Assembly (NCBI GenBank): GCA_023390695.1
Contig: JAEWCJ010000182.1
Location: forward strand, 1 to 25,175
Reading direction: 5' to 3'
Origin: Pseudomonadota bacterium
GTDB taxonomy: Bacteria > Pseudomonadota > Alphaproteobacteria > Rhizobiales > Xanthobacteraceae
DNA length: 25,175 bases
Both the position numbers and the translations under genes were made by a program. Below, in pieces: positions 16,290 to 25,175 of this stretch. Each line of letters begins with the position of its first letter. Positions within the stretch are counted from its first letter, which is position 1. The notes under the pieces were generated by a model. The model was not told the origin of the DNA and ran no database searches. It was given only the letters and a program-made list of their open reading frames with translations.

Positions 16290-17882
16290 ATGTCCGACTC
16301 TCTTCGCCGCATCGCCCGCGCACTCATTTCCGTTTCCGACAAGGCCGGGCTGATCGATTTCGCCCGGGCGCTGGACAAACACGGCATCGAGATCGTCTCC
16401 ACCGGCGGCACCGCCAAGGCCCTGATGGAAGCCGGACTGAAAGTCGTCGACGTATCGGACGTCACCGGTTTTCCCGAAATGATGGACGGCCGGGTGAAAA
16501 CGCTGCATCCGAAAGTACATGGCGGATTGCTGGCGATCCGCGGCAACATCGAACACGCCGCGGCGATGCAGACCCACGGCATCAAGCCGATCGACCTGCT
16601 GGTGGTGAGCCTCTATCCGTTCGAAGCAACGGTGGCGAAGGGCGCCGGCTACGACGATTGCATCGAGAATATCGATATCGGCGGACCGGCGATGATCCGT
16701 GCGGCGGCGAAGAATCACGGCGATGTCGCCGTGATCGTCGATGCCGACGACTACAAGACCGTGCTCGATGAATTGACTGCGAATGGCGGGGCCACATCGC
16801 TGGGCCTGCGCAAGAAACTCGCCGCCAAGGCCTATGCGCGCACCGCCACCTACGACGCCGCCATTTCCAACTGGTTCGCCGAGCAGCTTGCCGAGACCGC
16901 GCCTTCGTTCCGCGCCTTCGGTGGCAAGCTCGCGGAAGCCCTGCGTTACGGTGAAAACCCGCATCAGACGGCGGCGTTCTACCGTTCCGGCGAACAGCGG
17001 CCCGGCGTCGCCACCGCACGGCAATTGCAGGGCAAGCAGCTCTCCTACAACAACATCAACGACACAGATGCGGCCTACGAATGCATCGCCGAGTTCGACC
17101 CCAAGCGCACCGCCGCCTGCGTGATCGTCAAGCATGCCAATCCCTGCGGCGTGGCCGAGGGTGCGTCCCTGCTCGATGCCTACAAGAAGGCGCTGGCCTG
17201 CGATTCGACTTCGGCTTTCGGCGGCATCGTGGCGCTCAACCGCACGCTCGACGCCGACGCGGCGCGCGCCATCACCGACATTTTCACCGAGGTGATCATC
17301 GCACCGGACGCGACCGAGGAGGCGATCGCCCTCATCGCCGCCAAGAAGAATCTGCGCCTGCTGCTCGCCGGTGGCTTGCCGGATCCGCGCGCCGGCGGAC
17401 TGACGGTCAAATCCGTCGCCGGCGGTCTGCTGGTTCAGTCGCGCGACAACGCGGTCGCCGACGACATGGACCTGAAGGTGGTGACCAGACGCGCGCCGAC
17501 CGATGCCGAATTGCGCGACCTGCGCTTCGCCTTCCGTGTTGCCAAGCATGTGAAGTCGAACACCATCGTCTACGCGAAGGACAATGCCACGGTCGGCATC
17601 GGTGCCGGCCAGATGAGCCGTATCGATTCCGCCCGCATCGCCGCGCGCAAGGCGCTCGATGCCGCGAACGAACTGGGGCTCTCCGAGCCGATGACCAAGG
17701 GTTCGGTCGTCGCCTCCGACGCCTTCTTCCCGTTCGCGGACGGTTTGCTGGTCGCAATCGAAGCCGGCGCCACGGCGGTGATCCAGCCCGGCGGCTCGAT
17801 GCGCGATGACGAGGTGATCAAGGCGGCGGACGACGCCGGCATCGCCATGGTGTTCACCGGCACCCGGCATTTCCGGCATTGA
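16290..17882 (+). CDS. purH: Bifunctional AICAR transformylase / IMP cyclohydrolase
   Basis: 530 residues, the full family length. It catalyses the last two steps of de novo purine synthesis: formylation of AICAR with 10-formyl-tetrahydrofolate, then ring closure to IMP. The N-terminal MGS-like cyclohydrolase domain (about 1-200) shows [42 protein letters not shown] and [17 protein letters not shown]. The transformylase domain shows [16 protein letters not shown] with Lys281/His282, [10 protein letters not shown], and [11 protein letters not shown] near the end. The start is an ATG after a CAGGA site. It may be co-transcribed with rsmB and the heparinase-like gene and is convergent with the glutamate dehydrogenase gene, with a repeat between. 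Confidence 0.98.
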   Translation: MSDSLRRIARALISVSDKAGLIDFARALDKHGIEIVSTGGTAKALMEAGLKVVDVSDVTGFPEMMDGRVKTLHPKVHGGLLAIRGNIEHAAAMQTHGIKPIDLLVVSLYPFEATVAKGAGYDDCIENIDIGGPAMIRAAAKNHGDVAVIVDADDYKTVLDELTANGGATSLGLRKKLAAKAYARTATYDAAISNWFAEQLAETAPSFRAFGGKLAEALRYGENPHQTAAFYRSGEQRPGVATARQLQGKQLSYNNINDTDAAYECIAEFDPKRTAACVIVKHANPCGVAEGASLLDAYKKALACDSTSAFGGIVALNRTLDADAARAITDIFTEVIIAPDATEEAIALIAAKKNLRLLLAGGLPDPRAGGLTVKSVAGGLLVQSRDNAVADDMDLKVVTRRAPTDAELRDLRFAFRVAKHVKSNTIVYAKDNATVGIGAGQMSRIDSARIAARKALDAANELGLSEPMTKGSVVASDAFFPFADGLLVAIEAGATAVIQPGGSMRDDEVIKAADDAGIAMVFTGTRHFRH

Positions 17883-17895
17883 TTCAAGTGCCGGT

Positions 17896-17973
17896 ACTCC
17901 CGTTCGTCCCCGCGCAAGCGGGGATCCAGAGTCAAATTCGCTGGTTCCCTGTTTTCGCGGGAATGAACGGAGT
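17896..17973. repeat. Intergenic palindromic repeat between purH and the glutamate dehydrogenase gene
   Basis: The outer arms (17896-17914 and 17956-17973) are near-perfect inverted copies, CTCCCGTTCGTCCCCGCG against CGCGGGAATGAACGGAG. The left half also contains a smaller hairpin, CCCCGCGCAAGCGGGG. The shape and bases (TCCCCGCGCAAGCGGGGATCC, TTTTCGCGGGAATGA) recall a family of interspersed palindromic elements common between genes in Rhizobiales. Lying between two stop codons, it may act as a two-way terminator or protect mRNA ends. Confidence 0.75.
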
Positions 17974-17978
17974 ATGTT

Positions 17979-20900
17979 TCACTTCCCCGCCAGATCGCCC
18001 AGCAGACTCGCCGCGACCGTCAGCTTCGACAGCGTCAGTCCGCTATCGGCGATTTCATGCACGGCAGTGCGGATGCGCTCGACATCAGCCCTGTGCGTTT
18101 CGACCCAGGCATCGACCGCCGCCTGTCCTGGTTCGCCGGCTTCCAGCATCTGTCCCGTGAGCCGGCGCATCGCTTCGCCCAGCGCGTTGCGGGCACGATC
18201 CAGCGCAAGGCGATCGAAATAATCCGACACCGCGATCTCGCGTGCCGCATTGGCGATGCGATCAAGCTTGAAAAAGTTGCGCGCGGCGAAATAGGTCATC
18301 GCCACATCGGCGGTTACCTTGCCGGTGCGGTCGGCCACCAGCACGATGTCCGGCGCCGCCGACAAGGCCGGCAGATTCGCCATCTTGCGCGCCAGTGCAT
18401 CAGGCACGCCGGCATTTTTCAGATCGGCAGAGCGGACCGAACGGACGCTGGTGCCTTCCTCCGACAACGCGCGTTCGAGCGCCGCCTCGATGTCGGCAAT
18501 GCCCTTGCCGAAATGCGTCACCGTCTCTTCAAGTCCCTTGTCCAGATCGACGTTGCGCAGGAACCAGACCAGACGATCGAGCAGGAGGCTCTGCACGGCA
18601 CCGTAAAGCTCGAGCTGCAGAGCCCCGGAAATCCTGTTGTCGAGCGTGTCGATCTCGCCGTTCAACGCGGTCATGCCATAGCTGTCGCGTACCGCAGCGA
18701 ACGCCTTCGCGATCCGTTCCGGCGCCGCGCCGGTCTCGTCGGTCAGGCGCGCGACCAGCGCCGGGCCGCCGCGATTGATGATCGAATTGGTGAGCTGGGT
18801 TGCGATGATCTCCCGTCGCAAACGGTGCTGCGCCAACCCTTCCGGAAACCGCCGCGACAGCTCCTGCGGGAAATAGCGCACCAGGTCGCGGGCCAGATAC
18901 GGATCGTCCGGCACCGGCGTCTTGATGAGGTCCTCGAACAGCGAGAGCTTGGCATAGGCGAGCAGCACCGCAAGTTCCGGCCGCACGAAGGATTGCGCCC
19001 GGCGGCGCCGGTCGGCGATTTCGACATCATCAGGCAGGAATTCCACCGCGCGATCCAGCTCGCCACGCGCTTCCAGCATCTGCATCAGGCGCGTCAGAAA
19101 GCCTGCTTCCTCCAGTCCGCGCAGCTCGGTGAGCGAAAGCGCCAGCGTCTGCTGATAATTGTTGCGCAGGACGAGCTGCGCCACCTCGTCGGTCATGGTC
19201 GTCAGCAGGGCATTGCGCTGCTCCAGCGTCAGGCGGCCCGCGCGCACCGGAATGCCGAGCGCGATCTTGATATTCACCTCGAGGTCGGAGGTGTTGACGC
19301 CGGCGGAATTGTCGATGGCGTCGGTATTCAGCCGCACGCCGTGGAACGCCGCCTCGATGCGCCCGCGCTGGGTCATGCCGAGATTGGCGCCCTCGCCGAT
19401 CACCTTGCACTTGAGAGCGGCGCCGGTCACACGAATCGCATCGTTGGCGCGATCGCCAACGGCAGTGTCCGCTTCGCTTGCGGCGCGGATATAGGTGCCG
19501 ATGCCGCCGAAGAATAGAAGATCGACCTGCATCGTCAGGATGGCGCGAATGACATCCTGCGGCGTCGGCTTCGGCATCGTCAGGCGCAGCAGCGCGCGCG
19601 CTTCCGGCGACAGCGGTACTTCCTTGGCGTTGCGCGGATACACGCCGCCGCCCGCGGAGAGCAGCGACTTATCGTAATCCTGCCAGCTCGACCGCGGCAA
19701 TTCGAACAAGCGTTTGCGTTCGGCGAAACTCGTCGCCGGATCGGGGTCCGGATCGATGAAGATGTCACGGTGATCGAAGGCGGCGATCAGACGAATGGTC
19801 TGCTCGCGCAGCATGCCGTTGCCGAACACGTCGCCCGACATGTCGCCGACGCCGGCCACCGTGAACGGCGTCTTGCCGATGTCGATGTCCATCTCGCGGA
19901 AATGCCGCTTTACCGCTTCCCAGGCGCCGCGCGCGGTGATGCCCATCTTCTTGTGGTCATAGCCGGCCGATCCGCCGGAGGCGAAGGCATCGCCGAGCCA
20001 GAAATCGCGGCGCAGCGAGATTTCGTTGGCGATGTCCGAGAAGGTCGCCGTGCCCTTGTCGGCGGCGACCACCAGATAGGGATCATCTTCATCATGGCGC
20101 ACGACCTGCGGCGGCGGCACGATCCCGTCAGTCGAGAGATTGTCGGTGACATCGAGCAGGCTTTCGACGAACAGCTTGTAGGTTGCAACACCTTCCGCCT
20201 GCACGGCTTCGCGCGGTCCCGCGGGCGCGCGCTTGGGCACGAACCCACCCTTGGCGCCGACCGGCACGATCACCGCGTTCTTCACCTGCTGCGCCTTCAC
20301 CAGGCCGAGCACTTCGGTGCGGAAATCCTGCGGACGGTCGGACCAGCGAATGCCGCCGCGCGCCACCTTGCCGAAGCGCAGGTGCACGCCTTCCACACGC
20401 GGTGAATAGACGAAGATTTCGTAGAGCGGGCGCGGCGCCGGCAGGGTGGTCAGCTTGCGGCTTTCGTACTTGACCGCAATCTCGGCTTTCGGCTGACCGT
20501 CCTTGTCGAGCTGATAGAAATTGGTGCGGGTCGCGCTTTGCACGGCGTTGACGAAATGGCGCAGAATGCGATCCTCGTCGAGGCTTTCGACCTTGTCGAG
20601 CGCGGCATCCATCTCCGCGACGATCTCCGCTTCGTGATGTCCGCGCTCCTCCAGCGAGATTTCGAGACGCGGATCGAACCGCACCTGGAACAGCGCCACA
20701 ATGCGGGCCGCGATCGCGGCGTGCCGATTGAGCGTCTTCCACATATAGTCCTGCGAGAACGGCACCTGCACCTGACGCAGGAACCGCGAAATCGCCCGCA
20801 GCAGAACGACATCGCGCCAATACAGGCCGGCGCCGAGCACGAGCGCATTGTAGCCGTCATCCTCGGCGCCGCCGGTCATCACCACGAGGAAGCAGCTTTC

Positions 20901-22814
20901 CAGCGCCTGCCGCAGCCGATCGAGGTCGATGACGCCGCCGTCCGCGCGCTCCAGCATCATATCGTGCAGAAACACAACGGTGCCGTCGGGCTGCGCCGGC
21001 CTGATTTCGGACGTCCGCTCGTCGACGACGCGGAATCCCATATTCTCCAGCACCGGCACGCGCTCGGATAACGGAAGCGGACGATTATAACTGAATACTT
21101 TGAGGCCGACGCATTTGTCGCCCTCCTCCGGCAGCGCGCGGAAATTCACCGCCAGCGGGCGTTCTGCCGACAGCCCCTCGATCACGCGGATGTCGGCGAG
21201 AGCGGTCGCCGGCGAATAACGGCCGCGATAGCCGGTGGAGAAGGCATCCCGATAGCGGATCTGCAGATCCTTGGTGCGCGCGGGATCGAAATTGTCGGCC
21301 AGTTGCTCAAAGAGGATATCGGCCCAGGTGCGCACGATATTCGAAACGCCGTGCTCGAGCGCCGCACGATCCGGATCGGGCCGGCGTTCGGCAGCGTCCA
21401 GCTCGCGGCGCGCCACGATGAAATGCGCGCGGACCAGCGGGCTTTCCGGCAGGAACAGCGTCAGTCCGCCGATATGTCCCTGATATGCGGTGGCGAGAAA
21501 TTCGCCGACCAGCCCGACCACATCGCTGGTCGCGCGCTCGCGCGGCAGGAACACCAGCGCCGAGATGAAGCGATCGAAGCGGTCGCGCCGCGGCAGCACC
21601 CGCACGCGCGGGCGCTCGTCGAGCTGCATGATCGCCAGCGCGAAGTCATACAACGTCGCTTCGTCGATCTGGAACAGCTCGTCGCGCGGATAGGTCTCCA
21701 GCACATTGGCCAGCGCCTTGGCCGAATGGCCGCTGCTGCTGAAGCCGGCGCGCTCGATCACCACACCGACCTTGCGGCGGATATAGGGGATCGAACGTGT
21801 GGAGCGCGTATAGGCGGTCGATGTCAGAAGCCCGACGATGCGCAACTCGCCGGCCACCCGGCCGTCCTCGCCGAAACGCTTCACCGCAATATAATCCATG
21901 AAGACGCGGCGATGGACGCGCGAGCGCAAGCTCGCCTTGGCGATCATCAAGACTCTCGGCTGCTCGATGAAAGCGCGCATCTCGCGCATCATCGCGTCAG
22001 GACCGGCAATCGCCTTCAGCTCGCCGACCTGCGGGTCGCGCAGAACCCCGAGCCCGCTGCCGGCAACCGGCTCCGGTTCGCCATTGTCGCCGAAGCGATA
22101 TTCGCGGGCGCCGAGAAAGGTGAAATTGTCGGCGATCAGCCATTCCAGGAACTGCACCGCCTCGGCGATCTCGTCGACCGGCAGGGCCGGCGGATTGGCC
22201 TTCAGATCGGCAATGGTGCCGCCGACGCGATCGAGCAATGGCCGCCAGTCGGCAACGCTGATCCGCACATCGGCGAGGACCTGCTCCAGCCCCTGCACCA
22301 GCTGAGTGCGGCGCGCCTCGTTGTCGTCACGGTCGACATGGATATGGATGAAGCTCTCGCGCACCGGCGCCGACTTCGTCTGCGTCGAAAGCGACAGCAG
22401 TTTCCCGGAAGCATCGCGCTCGACAGCGAGAATGGGATGCGCCACCAGACGGACGGCGATATCGCGCGCGGCCAGCTCCGCCATTACCGAGTCGACAAGG
22501 AACGGCATGTCGTCATTGACGATTTCGATCACCGAGATCGCCGTCAACTTGTCGCCATTCGCCGGCGGGTCGACGAAGCGAACCTTCGGCGCCGCGGCCT
22601 TGCGGACCGACAGGAATTCAAAGGCGTGTGCGGCGAGCGCCGCGAGGTCCTGCGGCTGGTAGCCGACGAGATCCTCCGGCGAGATTTGCGCAAACAACGC
22701 CTGGATCAGTTTCGCCGGCATCGTGCCACTGCCGGACAGGATGCCCGCCGCCTGTTCGATCAAGCGCTGCGCCGACCGTTTGTCCTCCGCTGCGAGGAGA
22801 CTTTCAACCCGCAT
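17979..22814 (-). CDS. NAD-specific glutamate dehydrogenase, large (180-kDa) class
   Basis: 1611 residues, close to the ~1600 typical of this class and far above the ~450 of hexameric enzymes. It oxidises glutamate to 2-oxoglutarate and ammonia with NAD, feeding carbon into the TCA cycle. The start ATG has AAGGA about 6 bases upstream. The N-terminal ~600 residues correspond to the regulatory ACT-like region ([32 protein letters not shown]). The catalytic part shows [35 protein letters not shown] near 855, and the NAD-fold segment [20 protein letters not shown] near 990. The C-terminal ~450 residues are helical ([26 protein letters not shown]). The frame is intact throughout. It stands alone, divergent from the AhpD-like gene. 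I leave the symbol blank because gdhB and gdh2 are both used. Confidence 0.96.
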   Translation of the reverse strand: MRVESLLAAEDKRSAQRLIEQAAGILSGSGTMPAKLIQALFAQISPEDLVGYQPQDLAALAAHAFEFLSVRKAAAPKVRFVDPPANGDKLTAISVIEIVNDDMPFLVDSVMAELAARDIAVRLVAHPILAVERDASGKLLSLSTQTKSAPVRESFIHIHVDRDDNEARRTQLVQGLEQVLADVRISVADWRPLLDRVGGTIADLKANPPALPVDEIAEAVQFLEWLIADNFTFLGAREYRFGDNGEPEPVAGSGLGVLRDPQVGELKAIAGPDAMMREMRAFIEQPRVLMIAKASLRSRVHRRVFMDYIAVKRFGEDGRVAGELRIVGLLTSTAYTRSTRSIPYIRRKVGVVIERAGFSSSGHSAKALANVLETYPRDELFQIDEATLYDFALAIMQLDERPRVRVLPRRDRFDRFISALVFLPRERATSDVVGLVGEFLATAYQGHIGGLTLFLPESPLVRAHFIVARRELDAAERRPDPDRAALEHGVSNIVRTWADILFEQLADNFDPARTKDLQIRYRDAFSTGYRGRYSPATALADIRVIEGLSAERPLAVNFRALPEEGDKCVGLKVFSYNRPLPLSERVPVLENMGFRVVDERTSEIRPAQPDGTVVFLHDMMLERADGGVIDLDRLRQALESCFLVVMTGGAEDDGYNALVLGAGLYWRDVVLLRAISRFLRQVQVPFSQDYMWKTLNRHAAIAARIVALFQVRFDPRLEISLEERGHHEAEIVAEMDAALDKVESLDEDRILRHFVNAVQSATRTNFYQLDKDGQPKAEIAVKYESRKLTTLPAPRPLYEIFVYSPRVEGVHLRFGKVARGGIRWSDRPQDFRTEVLGLVKAQQVKNAVIVPVGAKGGFVPKRAPAGPREAVQAEGVATYKLFVESLLDVTDNLSTDGIVPPPQVVRHDEDDPYLVVAADKGTATFSDIANEISLRRDFWLGDAFASGGSAGYDHKKMGITARGAWEAVKRHFREMDIDIGKTPFTVAGVGDMSGDVFGNGMLREQTIRLIAAFDHRDIFIDPDPDPATSFAERKRLFELPRSSWQDYDKSLLSAGGGVYPRNAKEVPLSPEARALLRLTMPKPTPQDVIRAILTMQVDLLFFGGIGTYIRAASEADTAVGDRANDAIRVTGAALKCKVIGEGANLGMTQRGRIEAAFHGVRLNTDAIDNSAGVNTSDLEVNIKIALGIPVRAGRLTLEQRNALLTTMTDEVAQLVLRNNYQQTLALSLTELRGLEEAGFLTRLMQMLEARGELDRAVEFLPDDVEIADRRRRAQSFVRPELAVLLAYAKLSLFEDLIKTPVPDDPYLARDLVRYFPQELSRRFPEGLAQHRLRREIIATQLTNSIINRGGPALVARLTDETGAAPERIAKAFAAVRDSYGMTALNGEIDTLDNRISGALQLELYGAVQSLLLDRLVWFLRNVDLDKGLEETVTHFGKGIADIEAALERALSEEGTSVRSVRSADLKNAGVPDALARKMANLPALSAAPDIVLVADRTGKVTADVAMTYFAARNFFKLDRIANAAREIAVSDYFDRLALDRARNALGEAMRRLTGQMLEAGEPGQAAVDAWVETHRADVERIRTAVHEIADSGLTLSKLTVAASLLGDLAGK

Positions 22815-22969
22815 CTCTGTCCTTCCCTTGCCGCCCGGACCAAATCAGAGACCTTGTCAGTCTGTTCGACCCGGTCATCCGCGTCGAGCCCTGTCAGGCC
22901 GTGCATCACGAAGTTTCGAAGACGATCATGATGCCCCGCGTTCCCGACAGCTTCACGACCATGTAGGCT

Positions 22970-22991
22970 TCCCGGCAACGATGGTCCGGGA
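22970..22991 (+). promoter_or_regulatory. Hairpin over the ribosome-binding site of the AhpD-like gene
   Basis: TCCCGG (22970-22975) and CCGGGA (22986-22991) form a perfect 6-bp stem with a 10-base loop. The right arm contains most of the GGGAG ribosome-binding site (22988-22992), which lies 6 bases before the ATG. The fold could limit translation. The rest of 22815-22998 shows no ORF or promoter that I can support. Confidence 0.4.
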
Positions 22992-22998
22992 GATTGCC

Positions 22999-23682
22999 AT
23001 GCGCAAGGATAAGAAAAAGCTTAACAATATCAGAAAGAAGGACAAAGCGACGAAACCCTCGGCGGACTCCGCTGCAAGATCCGCTTCCGCCGCTGCGGGC
23101 GCGGGCCCTGCGGCCGGTGACGGCGCGCTGTTTCTCGCGCTGTCGCTCCCCAAGCCGGACCTGAACGATTCGATGGCGGCCTATTTCCGGAAATGCGAGG
23201 AGAAACTCGGCTTCGTGCCGAATGTGCTCAAGGCCTATGCCTTCGACATGGCGAAGCTCGAAGCCTTCGTCGCGATGTATAATGATCTGATGCTGGGTCC
23301 ATCCGGGCTGAGCAAACTCGAGCGCGAGATGATCGCGGTCGCGGTTTCGTCACACAACCGCTGTTATTATTGTCTAGTGGCACATGGTGCGGCGGTGCGG
23401 CAATTGTCGGGCGAGCCGCAGCTCGGCGAGCTGATGGCGATGAATTATCGCAGCGCCCGCCTCTCGCAGCGCCAGCGGGCGATGCTGGATTTCTCCGTGA
23501 AGCTGACCTCGCAACCCGGGGCGGTGGAAGAACCCGACCGCGACGAGCTGCGCCGCGCCGGATTTTCCGACCGTGACATCTGGGACATTGCGGCGGTCGC
23601 CGGCTTCTTCAATATGACGAACCGCGTCGCGTCGGCCACCGACATGCGGCCCAACACCGCCTACCATGCGCAAGCGCGCTGA
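22999..23682 (+). CDS. AhpD-fold peroxidase-related protein (carboxymuconolactone decarboxylase family)
   Basis: 227 residues from the ATG at 22999, which has GGGAG 6 bases upstream; an ATG at 22981 and the longer frame back to 22723 are less likely. Residues ~45-227 match the uncharacterised peroxidase-related AhpD subfamily: RKCEEKLGFVPNVLKAYAF, MYNDLMLGPSGLSKLEREMI, the redox motif NRCYYCLVAHG with Cys122/Cys125 and His129, SQRQRAMLDFSVKLT, GFSDRDIWDIAAVAGFFNMT and TDMRPNTAYH. The CxxC-x3-H pattern indicates thiol-based peroxide reduction by analogy with AhpD; partner and substrate are unknown. Oddly, the first ~19 residues are very basic (MRKDKKKLNNIRKKDKATK), followed by an Ala/Ser/Gly linker. 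The gamma-glutamyltransferase gene begins 12 bases after the stop, suggesting an operon. Confidence 0.9.
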   Translation: MRKDKKKLNNIRKKDKATKPSADSAARSASAAAGAGPAAGDGALFLALSLPKPDLNDSMAAYFRKCEEKLGFVPNVLKAYAFDMAKLEAFVAMYNDLMLGPSGLSKLEREMIAVAVSSHNRCYYCLVAHGAAVRQLSGEPQLGELMAMNYRSARLSQRQRAMLDFSVKLTSQPGAVEEPDRDELRRAGFSDRDIWDIAAVAGFFNMTNRVASATDMRPNTAYHAQAR

Positions 23683-23694
23683 GGTCAGGACCGA

Positions 23695-25175
23695 TTGACA
23701 GCAATACCGCGCCTTTTTGTCTGGCTTTTTCTGGCACTGCTTTCCGGCTCCGGCGCCGCAATGGCGCGCGCGCCGGAGATCCCCCCGGTTCAGTCCGTCC
23801 GCGCGCAGAACGGTATGGTGGTGGCGCAGGAAGCCATTGCCGCGCGCATCGGCGCCGACATTCTGAAGGCCGGCGGCAATGCAATCGATGCCGCGGTCGC
23901 GACCGGCTTTGCACTGGCGGTGACCTATCCGCGCGCCGGCAATATCGGCGGCGGCGGCTTCATGGTGATCCACCTTGCCAGGAACAAGCGTTACTTGAGC
24001 AAGCACTCCTTGGGCAAGCGCAACATCGCCATCGATTACCGCGAGACCGCGCCCGCCGCGATCACCCGCGACAGTTTCCTCGATGCCAAGGGCGAGGCCG
24101 ATCCGGACAAGTCGCGCAATAGCGGCCTCGCCGTCGGCGTCCCGGGAACGGTGGCGGGTCTTGCGCTGGCGCACCGCAAATACGGCTCCGGCAAATTCAC
24201 GCTGGCGCAACTGATCGCGCCGTCGATAGCCCTGGCGCGCGACGGCTTCGTGATTGACGGAGACCTCGCCGATACGCTCGATTCGGCGCGGCGGCTGTTC
24301 GCGCGCTGGCCCGCGTCCGCTAAGATTTTCCTGAAGGCCGATGGCACGGCGCTGGGCGCCGGCGATCGGCTGGTGCAGACCGACCTCGCCGCCACGCTGG
24401 AAGCGATCGCGCAGACGGGGCCGCACGCCTTTTACGAAGGTGCGATCGCCGACAGGATCGCCGCCGCCGTGCGCGAGGCGGGCGGCGTGATGACCGCGGA
24501 CGATCTGAAAAGCTATCGCGCCATCGAGCGCAAGCCGGTCACCGGCCGCTACCGCGGCCACACCATCATCTCGATGCCGCCGCCATCGTCCGGCGGTGCA
24601 CATCTGATCGAGATGCTGAACATTCTGGAAGCCTATGACCTGAACAAGCTCGGTCCGGCGAGCCCGGAGACCACGCATCTGCTGATCGAGGCGATGAAAC
24701 GCGCCTATGCCGACCGCGCGGTTTATCTCGGCGATCCGGATTTTGTGAAAGTGCCGCTGCGCGGTCTGGTGTCGAAACGTTACGCCGCGACCTTGCGCAA
24801 ATCGATCGGCGAACGCGCGACGCCGTCCGCGCAGATCCGCAACGGCGATCCGGTCAAGGCCGAGGGCGACAACACCACGCATTATTCCGTCGTCGACCGC
24901 TTCGGTAATGCCGTCTCCAATACCTACACGCTCAATCTCAGCTACGGGAACGGTCTGGTCGCAGCCGGCACCGGCGTCCTGCTCAACAACGAGATGGATG
25001 ACTTTGCCGCCAAGCCCGGCGCGCCGAATGCCTTCGGTCTCGTCGGCGCCAGCGCCAATGCGCCGGCCCCGCGCAAGCGGCCATTGTCGTCGATGACCCC
25101 GACCATCGTATTGAAGAACGGCCGTCCCCTGCTCGTGACCGGCAGCCCCGGCGGCAGCCGCATCATCACCACCAC
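23695..25175 (+). CDS. ggt: Gamma-glutamyltransferase precursor, 3'-truncated by window edge
   Basis: Open from a TTG at 23695 to the last base (493 codons visible; roughly 80-90 residues missing). The TTG is preferred over the ATG at 23761 because it restores a signal peptide (TAIPRLFVWLFLALLSGSGA, cleavage after AMA near residue 23) and has AGGA upstream. The enzyme cleaves or transfers the gamma-glutamyl group of glutathione in the periplasm. Visible: NGMVVAQEAIAARIGADIL, GGNAIDAAVATGFAL, GNIGGGGFMVIHL, IDYRETAPA, VGVPGTVAGL; the autocleavage site between Asn393 and nucleophile Thr394 (EGDN/TTHYSVVD); PLSSMTPTIV and GSPGGSRIITT lining the gamma-glutamyl pocket. All key residues shown are intact. 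Close to the E. coli enzyme in the small subunit. The gene probably shares a transcript with the AhpD-like gene. Confidence 0.95.
   Translation, partial: MTAIPRLFVWLFLALLSGSGAAMARAPEIPPVQSVRAQNGMVVAQEAIAARIGADILKAGGNAIDAAVATGFALAVTYPRAGNIGGGGFMVIHLARNKRYLSKHSLGKRNIAIDYRETAPAAITRDSFLDAKGEADPDKSRNSGLAVGVPGTVAGLALAHRKYGSGKFTLAQLIAPSIALARDGFVIDGDLADTLDSARRLFARWPASAKIFLKADGTALGAGDRLVQTDLAATLEAIAQTGPHAFYEGAIADRIAAAVREAGGVMTADDLKSYRAIERKPVTGRYRGHTIISMPPPSSGGAHLIEMLNILEAYDLNKLGPASPETTHLLIEAMKRAYADRAVYLGDPDFVKVPLRGLVSKRYAATLRKSIGERATPSAQIRNGDPVKAEGDNTTHYSVVDRFGNAVSNTYTLNLSYGNGLVAAGTGVLLNNEMDDFAAKPGAPNAFGLVGASANAPAPRKRPLSSMTPTIVLKNGRPLLVTGSPGGSRIITT

Noticed and set aside
16284..17879. 531-codon open frame antisense to purH
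   Set aside because: Same cause; PurH is complete on the plus strand.
18057..22931. Long plus-strand open frames (e.g. 18057-19517, 21303-22931) opposite the glutamate dehydrogenase
   Set aside because: Low-complexity basic translations, no domain, and the minus strand encodes one uninterrupted 1611-residue enzyme.
23374..24882. 502-codon minus-strand open frame over the AhpD-like and ggt genes
   Set aside because: It hides the real ggt gene, which lacks an in-window stop and an ATG start; the plus frame has a signal peptide and all GGT motifs.
1..25175. CRISPR, transposon, prophage or defence system
   Set aside because: No spaced direct-repeat array, no transposase, integrase, nuclease or restriction genes; every sizeable frame is explained by a chromosomal housekeeping family.

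Overview
The window reads as an ordinary housekeeping stretch of a GC-rich alphaproteobacterial chromosome, most likely from the Hyphomicrobiales (Rhizobiales), near the Bradyrhizobium/Rhodopseudomonas/Xanthobacteraceae side. The pointers are a hemC-hemD-mic60-HemY-like cluster divergent from tsaD-gpsA-EVE, an HWE-type histidine kinase, an rsmB-heparinase-purH gene order, a 1600-residue NAD-glutamate dehydrogenase, and an intergenic inverted repeat of the kind common in these genomes. Assignment below order is inference. I see no insertion sequence, phage gene, CRISPR array, rRNA or defence system, and codon use looks uniform throughout.

Layout. Positions 1-1050 hold the 3' part of a membrane HWE histidine kinase, which converges on a tRNA-Thr(CGT) gene (1146-1071, minus). 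From 5930 down to 1223 on the minus strand run hemC, hemD, a bacterial mitofilin (Mic60-like) gene and a HemY-N/TPR gene. This cluster joins two tetrapyrrole enzymes to two inner-membrane proteins. Facing the other way from the hemC start are tsaD (tRNA t6A modification), gpsA (glycerol-3-phosphate for phospholipids) and an EVE-domain gene. A secreted DUF2059 protein (minus) meets the EVE gene tail to tail and is divergent from acs (acetyl-CoA synthetase), which ends in a strong terminator. Next come an L,D-transpeptidase-like YkuD protein, the HtpX membrane protease, the rRNA methyltransferase RsmB, a heparinase II/III-like protein and PurH.

After purH, a palindromic repeat separates it from the convergent 1611-residue glutamate dehydrogenase gene. 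A divergent pair of genes follows: an AhpD-fold CxxC peroxidase-related protein and, 12 bases after its stop, a gamma-glutamyltransferase precursor with a TTG start that runs off the right edge.

No gene-free stretch exceeds 300 bases; the longest are 9005-9203, 22815-22998, 4110-4274 and 11148-11311. I did not find a convincing undescribed system. The parts most worth a second look are non-coding: a structured leader upstream of the heparinase gene, a long hairpin against the rsmB start, a heat-shock-like promoter upstream of htpX, and a hairpin covering the ribosome-binding site of the AhpD-like gene.
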